A DNA stretch of 64,000 bases from Fen-1245 sp963835535. GTDB lineage: Bacteria > Gemmatimonadota > Gemmatimonadetes > Gemmatimonadales > JACORV01. The stretch lies in assembly GCA_963835535.1 (NCBI GenBank), contig CAWIFL010000008.1, positions 1-64,000 on the forward strand, given 5' to 3'. Of the stretch, positions 26,011 to 33,526 are shown piece after piece. A program made the position numbers and the translations under genes. Every line of letters begins with the position of its first letter. Position 1 is the stretch's first letter. The notes beneath the pieces are model-generated. The model had not been told where the DNA came from. It did no database searches and saw only the letters and a program-made list of their open reading frames with translations.

Positions 26011-26034
26011 GAGGGGCGGGTCGCCCCGCCCCTC
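26011..26034. terminator. 10-bp hairpin with tetraloop between convergent genes
   Basis: Positions 26011-26020 pair perfectly with 26025-26034 around a TCGC loop. It sits 4 bases after the TAA of the hidden gene and 35 bases beyond the stop of the minus-strand molybdenum hydroxylase gene, so it can serve both. Confidence 0.65.
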
Positions 26035-26069
26035 CACAGCCGCAGCCCGACTCCCGGAGCGAGAGCCGG

Positions 26070-28202
26070 TCAGACCTTCCGGATCTCCGCCAGCACGCGC
26101 TCCGGCGTCATCGGCAGCCGCGTCATCCGCGCGCCGGTGGCGTCGTAGATCGCGTTGGCGATCACGGCACCCATGTTGATGATGCCGGGCTCCCCGCCGC
26201 CCTGCGGGTCCAGCTGGTCGTTCTGCACCAGCGTGACCTCGATCTGGGGCACCCACGACATCCGCGTGAAGCCGTAGGTGTCGAAGTTGTTCGTCAGGAT
26301 CTTCCCGCCCTGGAACGCGAGCTCCTCGCTGAAGCAGTAGCCGAGGGCCATCGTGATCGCGCCCTCGGTCTGGATCTGCGCCCCGCGCGGGTTCACGACG
26401 ATCCCCATGTCCTGCGCGCGACCAGACCTTCTCGACCCTGACGGCGCCGGTCGCGCGGTCCACCACGACGTCGGCCACGTGGGCCACGTACGCCCCGGCG
26501 TCGGCACCGGCGGCGAGGCCGCGGCCCCGGCCGTCCTTGCGGATGGCCGCCCGCGGCGTCCAGTTCGATGCCCGGGCCACGGCGCCGCAGCACGCTGACC
26601 ATCCGCGGGTCCTTCGTGTTCTTGAGCCGGAAAGCAAGCGGGTCCATTCCCGCCGCCCGCGCCATGGCGTCCATCTGCTGCTCGTAGCCGAACTTGTTGC
26701 TGCTCGCGCCCGGCGCGCGCCACGGGCCCGTGCCGAAGAAGTGGTAGTGCGCGCGATCGCGGCCGCCGTACACGCGCACGCGGCGGTTGGGGATGTCGTA
26801 CAGGACGTCGGTCCCGCGCCCGCCGGCGGCGTACACCTGGTAGTCCCAGAACGTGATTCGGCCGGCGCCGTCGATGCCGGAGGCCACCTTCACCACCGCC
26901 GCCGGGCCGAAGGTGTCGTAGAAGAACTCCTCCGCGCGGGTGTAAGCCACCATCACCGGCTTCCCGACGATCTGCGACAGCCGCCCCGCTTCGGCGCCCT
27001 GCCCTCCCGATCCCTTGCCGCCGAAGCCCCCGCCGACGTACGGCGTGATCACGCGCACGTCCTCCTCACGGAAGCCGAGGGCGCGGGCGATCTGCGCTTG
27101 CTGTCCGAACGGCGACTGAGTGGACGCCCAGACCGTCGCCTTCCCGTCCTTGACGTCCGCCACAGCGGTGTGCGGCTCCACCGGCGCGTGCGCCACGTAA
27201 CGCGGTGTGGTAGGTGACGTCGAACGTCTTCGCCGCCGCCGAGCGGCCCGCCGAGAGGTCGCCCTCGGAGACCGGCGTCTCCGGCTCTCCCGCCTCCGTC
27301 ACCAGGTGGTCGAAGATGCCGTCGGCGTCCACCGTCGAGGTCGGCACGTCCCAGTCCGCCTTCACGGCCGTGAGCGCGCGCTCCGCCGTCTCGGGGTCGG
27401 CGGCGAGCACCGCGACCAGTCCGTTCTGGTTCACGACGGTGACGCCGGACAACGCGGCGGCGGCGCGACGTATCCACGCTCTTCGGCGTCGCGCCATGCG
27501 CCGGCGGCCGCAGCAGCCGCGCGTACAGCATCCCGGGCAGCCGGATGTCGCCAGCGTACTTCGCCGCGCCCGTCACCTTCTCGGGCCCGTCGAGCCGCTT
27601 CGGCGAGCGTCCCATCACCGTGAACTCGCGGACGCTGCCTGCAGGACGGCCTTCTCGTCCACCGTGCGCGTGATCTGCTGGCCCTTCGCCAGCTCGCCGT
27701 ACGAGACGTGCTTGCTGCGGTCGGCCTTCGCGTACACGACGCCCTTCTCGACCACGAGAGCGGCGCGCGGCACGCCGAGGCGCTCGGCCGCGAGGTCCGT
27801 GAGCACCAGCCGCGCCTGCGCCGCGGCGGCGCGGACCGCCGGGCCGAAGAACCGGGTGGACATCGAGCCCCACGTGCCCGCGTCCCACGGGCAGGAGGCC
27901 GTGTCGCCCATCACGACGTGCATGACGTCGAGGTCCACGCCCAACTCCTCGGCCGCCTCCTGCGCGAGCGAGGTCATGATCCCCTGCCCCATCTCGATCT
28001 TGCCCGAGAACAGGGTCACCTGCCCGTCCTGCGCGATGTGCAGATAGGCGTTGATGTCGGTGGGATACGAGCGCCGCTGCGCCTCGAGGTCCCACGCCGG
28101 CACGCCGAGGGACGGCGCGCTGACCAGGACCAGGACGCCGCCGCCCAGGGCCTTCACGAAGCCGCGGCGGTCCATCCGAGTGATGCGGGCGAGGTCGGTC
28201 AT
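26070..28202 (-). pseudogene. Periplasmic molybdenum hydroxylase large subunit (IorB-like), about five frameshifts
   Basis: Summed across frames, about 710 aa match the molybdopterin-binding subunit of isoquinoline-oxidoreductase/aldehyde-dehydrogenase type enzymes. A Tat signal 'MDRRGFVKALGGG' precedes 'LFSGKIEMGQGIMTSLAQ', 'SPKRLDGPEKVTGAAKYAGD', 'YVGGGFGGKG', 'GTGPWRAPGASSNKF' and 'GEPGIINMGAVIANAIYDAT'. The reading frame shifts near 27640, 27485, 27200, 26590 and 26425; four of the five are apparent +1 insertions. Conserved motifs abut each break, which suggests consensus errors or very recent decay. Its ATG overlaps the small-subunit stop (ATGA). Confidence 0.8.
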
Positions 28203-28673
28203 GACTGCCTCCCCTGGCCGGCCGCCGCCTCGATCGCGGCGACGATGTGCTTGTACGCGCCGCAGCGGCAGAGATTGCCCTCCATCCCCTCGACGATCTG
28301 CGCGCGCGTCGGCTTCGGCGTCTTGCAGCAGGAGCGCGTGCGCGTTCATGATCTGCCCCGGCGTGCAGTAACCGCACTGGTAGCCGTCGTGCTCGAGGAA
28401 CGCCTGCTGGATCGGGCTCGGCTCGCCGTCGGCCGCGAGCCCCTCGATCGTGGTGACCGAATGGCCCTGGACCGACGCCAGGTCCATCTGGCAGGACCGG
28501 ATCGCCTGGCCGTCCACGATCACGGTGCAGGCGCCGCACAGTCCTTCACCGCAGCCGTACTTCGTGCCGGTCAGCTCGAGATCGGTGCGCAGGGCCCACA
28601 GCAGCTTGCGCGCCGGGTCCGTCTGCAGCGAGACGGGCTTGCCGTTGAGGGTGAAGCGGATGGTGTCGGGCAT
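28199..28673 (-). CDS. Molybdenum hydroxylase 2Fe-2S subunit (IorA-like), one frameshift
   Basis: The approximately 157-aa electron-transfer subunit has the plant-type ferredoxin cluster motif 'YGCGEGLCGACTVIVDG...SC' and the second cluster motif 'CGYCTPGQ' followed by 'CRCGAYKHIV'. The first part reads to 'HALLL' near 28325; the conserved remainder starting 'KTPKPTRAQIVEGMEGN' is one frame away, as if one extra base were present. Without correction the frame runs into the large-subunit frame. With the large subunit it would oxidise N-heterocycles or aldehydes outside the cytoplasm; the substrate is not evident. Confidence 0.82.
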
Positions 28674-28749
28674 GGCTTGGCGCCTCCGGTGGAGCGTGCC
28701 AGGATAAGGTGTTCAGGGAGGGGATCCCTCGCAATACCATACCGTACGC

Positions 28750-28778
28750 TTGACGGTTCCCCGCCGCTGGGTGAGAAT
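28750..28778 (+). promoter_or_regulatory. Candidate promoter of the methyltransferase gene
   Basis: TTGACG (28750-28755), a 17-base spacer and GAGAAT (28773-28778) precede the gene at 28850 by about 70 bp. The -35 matches five of six and the -10 four of six consensus bases. Confidence 0.4.
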
Positions 28779-28849
28779 GGCCCCCTGCCGCGCCTGCGCC
28801 ACGGCGCGACCATCCGCCAGAGCGTTCGCCTGCATTCGAGGAGCAGCCC

Positions 28850-29917
28850 ATGGCCGACCTCCAAGTCAGCATCGTGCTCTCGCTTGCGCCCAGGACGGCC
28901 TTCGACACGCTCGTCGTGGAGCTGCAGACGGCGCTGGCGCGGCTCGGACTCGCGTTCGAGGCGGGTCCCAAGGGGCGGATCACCGAGGGGCCGCACGCCG
29001 TCGGCTCCGTGACGGCCTGGACACGGGGCCGGGGGCTCTCGCTCGAGTGGCATCCGGCGCCCTGGGCTTCCGGCAAGAGCACCGTGATCGACCTCAAGCT
29101 GAGGGCCGTGAAGGGCGGGACCCGGGCGACGCTGACGCACCGCGGCTGGGGCGCGGCGGTGGGCGGCAAGGCCGAGCTGGCCGGCTGGTTCGCCGGCGAA
29201 GTGGCGGCCCCGCTCCTCAAGGCCGCCGCGCCGAAGGCGCTGGGCGACTGGATCACGGACCGGCGCGCGCGGCGGCCGGCGGGGACCGAAGCGCGGCAGA
29301 CCTATGGCGACCCGATCTTCCACTACCCCGGCTTTCGCGTGATGCTGGACGAATTGCGGCTGACCAGGGACGACTACCTCCTCGAGGTCGCGTGCGGCGG
29401 CGGGGCCATGCTGCGGCGCGCACTCAAGAGCGGCTGCAGGGCGGCGGCGATAGACCACAGCGCCGAGATGGTGCGCGTGGCGGCGGAATCGAACGCGGAC
29501 GCCGTGGCGGCCGGGCGCCTGGACGTGCGCCAGGGCGATGCGGCCACCCTTCCGTGGGCGGACGCGACGTTCACCTGTGCCGCGATGACCGGCGTCCTCG
29601 GCTTCCTCGCCGATCCGGTGCGCGTCCTGCTCGAGATTCGGCGCGCGCTGAAGCCGGGCGGCCGGCTCGTCGTGATGGGCACGGATCCCGAGCTGAAGGG
29701 AACGCCCGCGGCGCCGGAGCCGATCGCCTCGCGCCTGACGTTCTACGAGAGCGACGAGCTGGAAGCCCTGGGCCGGCGGGCAGGGTTCGAGGACGTGCGC
29801 GTGGTCCGCCGCGACATGGAGCAGTTCGCGCGCGAGGAAGGCGTGCCGGCGTTCGCGCTGGCCCTCTTCCGCGCCGGCAAGGGCGGCGGCGCGCGGTTCC
29901 TGCTGGCGCGGAGGTAA
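28850..29917 (+). CDS. SRPBCC-like domain fused to SAM-dependent methyltransferase
   Basis: The 355-aa protein has an N-terminal domain (about 1-125) with the strand pattern of AHSA1/SRPBCC lipid-binding folds ('VSIVLSLAPRTAFDTLV', 'GRGLSLEWHPAPW', 'ATLTHRGWG'). A class I methyltransferase (about 150-330) follows with motif I 'LLEVACGGGAMLRRAL', an acidic 'AIDHSAEM', 'GDAATLPWADATFTCA' and 'LKPGGRLVVMG'. The usual motif-I Gly is partly replaced (ACGGG). Such fusions may methylate a hydrophobic small molecule held by the SRPBCC cup; that is inference. An AGGAG lies 7 bases before ATG. Confidence 0.8.
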   Translation: MADLQVSIVLSLAPRTAFDTLVVELQTALARLGLAFEAGPKGRITEGPHAVGSVTAWTRGRGLSLEWHPAPWASGKSTVIDLKLRAVKGGTRATLTHRGWGAAVGGKAELAGWFAGEVAAPLLKAAAPKALGDWITDRRARRPAGTEARQTYGDPIFHYPGFRVMLDELRLTRDDYLLEVACGGGAMLRRALKSGCRAAAIDHSAEMVRVAAESNADAVAAGRLDVRQGDAATLPWADATFTCAAMTGVLGFLADPVRVLLEIRRALKPGGRLVVMGTDPELKGTPAAPEPIASRLTFYESDELEALGRRAGFEDVRVVRRDMEQFAREEGVPAFALALFRAGKGGGARFLLARR

Positions 29918-30031
29918 GCGCGCAAGAGTTCCGCCCAGCGGCGCGTGATTCCGGTTGCCGCTTCACCCGGCGCTGCCGCGATGGTAGCGCGTGTGCCCAC
30001 CTTGCCAACCCCGATCCGCCGAGCCGACCTT

Positions 30032-30586
30032 ATGGGCATGGCAGCGCCGGTCTACTACAGCGCCGAGATGGTGCGCGCGCTCCCCGACGACGGCAACCGC
30101 TACGAGACCGTCCACGGGGAGCTGCTGGTGACGCCCGCGCCCACGCTCTCGCACCAGGAGATGGTGGGGCGGCTGCATCGCGCGCTCTCAGACTACCTCG
30201 AGCGCCACGCCGGGATCGGGGGCCACGTGATGATGTCACCGGCGGACATCTCCTGGGCGCCCGACGTGCTCGTGCAGCCCGACCTGTTCGTCGTGATGTT
30301 GGAGGAGGCGCGCACCGGCGACTGGAGCGGAATCCGCACGCTGCTCCTGGCCGTCGAAATTCTGAGCCCCTCCACCGCGCGCCGTGATCGCTTCACCAAG
30401 CGGCGCCTCTACCAGGAGGCGGGAGTCGCCACCTACTGGGTCGTGAACGCCGATGAGCGAGCTATCGAGGTGTGGACGCCGTCAGCGCAGTTCCCGCAGG
30501 TGGTGACCGACGTGCTGGTGTGGGACCCGGCCGGCGCGCCGGAGCCGCTCACGCTCTCTCTCGAGAAGCTCTTCCGTCCGCTCTGA
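30032..30586 (+). CDS. Uma2-family restriction-endonuclease-fold protein
   Basis: This protein is about 184 aa with the Uma2/DUF820 pattern: 'SAEMVRALPDDGNRYETVHGELLVTPAP', shortened here by position, then 'VLVQPDLFVV', 'LLLAVEILSPSTARRDR..KR.LYQEAGVATYWVV'. The D...E.K-like residues of the PD-(D/E)XK fold are present (D in PDLF, E in VEIL, K in TKRR). Function is unknown; these proteins are common stand-alone genes. An ATG at 29981 or 30038 is also possible; 30032 starts nearest to the conserved domain with a compact N-terminus. Confidence 0.78.
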   Translation: MGMAAPVYYSAEMVRALPDDGNRYETVHGELLVTPAPTLSHQEMVGRLHRALSDYLERHAGIGGHVMMSPADISWAPDVLVQPDLFVVMLEEARTGDWSGIRTLLLAVEILSPSTARRDRFTKRRLYQEAGVATYWVVNADERAIEVWTPSAQFPQVVTDVLVWDPAGAPEPLTLSLEKLFRPL

Positions 30587-30684
30587 GCCAGGGACGAGGC
30601 GGTTCACCCAAGGGTCGCGAGCGCTTCTGTTGGGATTGCGGCCGTGCTTGACGTCTGCCGCGCGGCGTCGGCAGTATTGCGGTC

Positions 30685-31473
30685 ATGACGAGCCCGCCGC
30701 CCACCGGCCCCGAAGCCGCCCCTCTGCTGGCGAGTCGCATCCTCGAGCTGGAGCGGGAGCGGGATCGCCTGCTCACGGTCATCGACATCCTGCAGGAGCT
30801 CGGCGGCACCCTGCACTTCGTGGACATCCTCCAGACGATCGCGCGCCGGCTCGGCGAGACGTTCGGGCTGGACCGCTCGAGCATCTTCCTGGCGGAGCGC
30901 GGCGGCCGCACCGCGCGGCTGGTGGCCTCCTACGAGGACCCGAGCATCCGCAACCTCGTGGTGGACCTGGCGCGCTACCCGGAGATCGAGCGCGCGATGC
31001 GGACGGGCGAGACGGTGTTCATCGCCGACGCGACCGCCGACCCGAGCCTCAAGCACGTCAAGGGCGCGCTGGCGCGCCGCAAAGCGAAGTCCATCACCGT
31101 CGTGCCGATCACGTACCGGGGCGCCGCGATCGGCTGCATCTTCCTCCGCACCTTCAAGGACGGCGAGGCGCTGAGCGAAGGCGACATCCGGTTCACGCAG
31201 ATCGTCGCCAGCCTCACGGCCAAGGCGCTCCGCAACGCGCACCGCTACGAGAGCCTGGTGAAGCGGAGCAAGGGCCCCGCGGCCGACGCCGCGCCCCCTG
31301 GCGCGGAGCTGCAGCGCGCCGCGCTGATCTCGTACCTGCAGCGCCTGCTCGCCGCCTTCGCCGAGCGGGACCAGGCGGGCCTGGACCAGCTGCTGCCGGA
31401 CGCCTCCGCGGCGGAGCTGCAGCGCCTGGTCGGCGTCACGATGGCCGTCCTCGCCGAGGAAGCCAAAGGCTAG
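30685..31473 (+). CDS. GAF-domain protein
   Basis: The 262-aa protein has an N-terminal coiled-coil-like helix ('LASRILELERERDRLLTVIDILQELG'), a GAF domain (about 40-185, with 'GLDRSSIFLAERGG', 'GETVFIADATADP' and 'KSITVVPITYRGAAIGCIFLR'), then an Ala/Glu-rich helical C-terminus. No output domain such as a kinase, HD or GGDEF is attached. It probably senses a small ligand or redox state and acts on a partner. It abuts ligA: its TAG is followed directly by the ligA ATG. Confidence 0.82.
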   Translation: MTSPPPTGPEAAPLLASRILELERERDRLLTVIDILQELGGTLHFVDILQTIARRLGETFGLDRSSIFLAERGGRTARLVASYEDPSIRNLVVDLARYPEIERAMRTGETVFIADATADPSLKHVKGALARRKAKSITVVPITYRGAAIGCIFLRTFKDGEALSEGDIRFTQIVASLTAKALRNAHRYESLVKRSKGPAADAAPPGAELQRAALISYLQRLLAAFAERDQAGLDQLLPDASAAELQRLVGVTMAVLAEEAKG

Positions 31474-33498
31474 ATGCCCGCCAGCGCAGACCGGGCCGCC
31501 GAACTCCGCAAAATCCTCAATCGCGCCATCCACGCGTACTACGTGCTCGACGCGCCGGAGATGTCCGACGCCGAGTACGACCGGCTCTTCCGGGAGCTGC
31601 AGGCGCTGGAGCGGGCGGACCCTGGACTCCGGACCCCGGACTCCCCCACCCAGCGCGTGGGGGCGGAGCCGGCGACGAGCCTGGCGAAGCACGTCCACCT
31701 CAACCCCATGCTCTCGCTCGCGAACGCCTTCAGCGACGAGGACCTGGCCGAGTGGGAGGCACGCAACGCGCGCATCTCGCCGGACGTCGTGACCGCCGGC
31801 TACCTGCTCGAGGTCAAGATCGACGGCGCGGCGGTGAGCCTCACCTACCGGGACGGCGTGCTCGCCGTGGGCGCCACGCGGGGCAACGGCGTGACGGGCG
31901 AGGTGGTGACGGCGAACCTGCGCACCGTTCCCGACGTGCCGCTGCGCCTCGAGGGGAGCGGCTGGCCCGCGCTGCTGGAGGTGCGTGGCGAGGTGTACAT
32001 GCCGCGCGCCAGCTTCGACGCCCTCAATCGGAAGCGCGAGGCGGAGGGGGAGGCGCCGTTCGCGAACCCGCGCAACGCGGCCGCGGGCGCGCTCCGCCAG
32101 CTCGACCCGAAAGCGACGCGCGAGCGGCGGCTGCGCTGCTTCGTGTTCGCCGCGTTCGCGCCCGAGACGAAGCTGCCGTTCAGGACGCAGGCCGAGCAGC
32201 TCGACGGGCTGGCGGCGTGGGGCTTCCGCATCGAGCCGCACCGGAAGCGGGTGGCGGACCTGGGCGAGGCGAAGAACGAGATCGCGAAGCTGGAGCGGCT
32301 CCTCGACGACCTCCCGTTCGGGGCCGACGGCGTGGTCGTGAAGGTGGACCGCCTCGCGCTGCACGACGAGCTGGGCACGGTCGGGGACCGGGAGCCGCGC
32401 TGGGCGATCGCGCGGAAGTTCGCGCCCGAGGTCGCGGTCACGAAGCTGCTCGACATCAAGGTGAACGTGGGGCGCACCGGCGCCCTGAACCCGTACGCCG
32501 AGCTGGAGCCGGTCGAGATCGGCGGCGTCACGGTGTCCACCGCCACCCTGCACAACGCCGAGCTCATCGCGGCCAAGGACATCCGGATCGGCGACTGGGT
32601 GGAGGTGACGCGCGCGGGCGAGGTCATCCCGCAGGTGCTCGGGCCGGTGCGCGAGCGGCGCGAGGAGCTCGAGCGCGCCGGCACCCCGCCGCGCCCCTTC
32701 ACGATGCCGGAGCATTGCCCCGACTGCGGCTCGGCGGTGGACACGCCGCCGGACGAAGCGATGTCCTACTGCCCCAACGTCTCGTGTCCCGGCCGCGTGC
32801 ACGAGGGGATCTTCCACTTCGCGAGTCGCGGGGCGATGGACATCCGCGGCCTCGGCTACGAGCGGGTCAAGCAGCTCCTCGACGCGAAGCTGATCCGCGA
32901 CGTCGCCGACCTGTACGACCTCAGGGACGGGCGGCTCGTCCGGCTCGAGGGGTTCGCCGAGAAGTCGGCCGCACAGCTCGTGAAGGCGATCGCGGCCTCC
33001 AGGGAGCGGACACTCGCGACGCTGCTGTTCGCGCTCGGCATCCGGCACGTCGGCGCCGGCGCCGCCGAGCTGCTGGCCCGCCGCTTCGGCACGATGGGCG
33101 CGTTGATGAACGCCTCGGAAGAGGTCGTCGGCGAAGTGCGCGGTGTCGGCCCGGCGATCGCCGCCGCGGTCACGGCGTTCTTCCGGGAGGAGCGCAACCG
33201 CACGCTGATCGAGCGCCTCGCGAAGGCCGGCGTCCGGATGGACGAGCCGGTCAAGGTGACGGCCGGCGGCGTGTTCGACGGCCAGACCTTCGTCCTGACG
33301 GGCACCCTTCCGAAGCTCTCCCGCAGCGAGGCCACCCGGCTGATCGAGCAGGCCGGAGGAGCGGTGACCGGCAGCGTGTCGAAGAAGACGACGGCCATCG
33401 TGGCGGGTGACGAGCCCGGGAGCAAGATCGAGAAGGCGAAGCAGCTCGGCATCCAGATCTGGGACGAATCGGAGCTGCTGAAGCGGCTCGGCCGCTGA
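31474..33498 (+). CDS. ligA: NAD-dependent DNA ligase
   Basis: The 674-aa protein has the full LigA layout. An Ia/adenylation domain carries K115 in 'LEVKIDGAAVSL', with 'GDGVLAVGATRGNGVTGE' and 'VEVRGEVYMP'-like blocks. An OB fold includes 'NVGRTGALNPYAELEPV'. The four-cysteine zinc finger is 'CPDCGSAVD' plus 'YCPNVSCPGR'. Helix-hairpin-helix repeats lie around 480-570, and a BRCT domain covers the last about 80 residues ('FVLTGTLPKLSRSEA'). It seals nicks during replication and repair. All catalytic elements are present and the length is normal. Confidence 0.96.
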   Translation: MPASADRAAELRKILNRAIHAYYVLDAPEMSDAEYDRLFRELQALERADPGLRTPDSPTQRVGAEPATSLAKHVHLNPMLSLANAFSDEDLAEWEARNARISPDVVTAGYLLEVKIDGAAVSLTYRDGVLAVGATRGNGVTGEVVTANLRTVPDVPLRLEGSGWPALLEVRGEVYMPRASFDALNRKREAEGEAPFANPRNAAAGALRQLDPKATRERRLRCFVFAAFAPETKLPFRTQAEQLDGLAAWGFRIEPHRKRVADLGEAKNEIAKLERLLDDLPFGADGVVVKVDRLALHDELGTVGDREPRWAIARKFAPEVAVTKLLDIKVNVGRTGALNPYAELEPVEIGGVTVSTATLHNAELIAAKDIRIGDWVEVTRAGEVIPQVLGPVRERREELERAGTPPRPFTMPEHCPDCGSAVDTPPDEAMSYCPNVSCPGRVHEGIFHFASRGAMDIRGLGYERVKQLLDAKLIRDVADLYDLRDGRLVRLEGFAEKSAAQLVKAIAASRERTLATLLFALGIRHVGAGAAELLARRFGTMGALMNASEEVVGEVRGVGPAIAAAVTAFFREERNRTLIERLAKAGVRMDEPVKVTAGGVFDGQTFVLTGTLPKLSRSEATRLIEQAGGAVTGSVSKKTTAIVAGDEPGSKIEKAKQLGIQIWDESELLKRLGR

Positions 33499-33526
33499 GG
33501 GCGCCGGCGTACCCCCGTCCCGCTTC

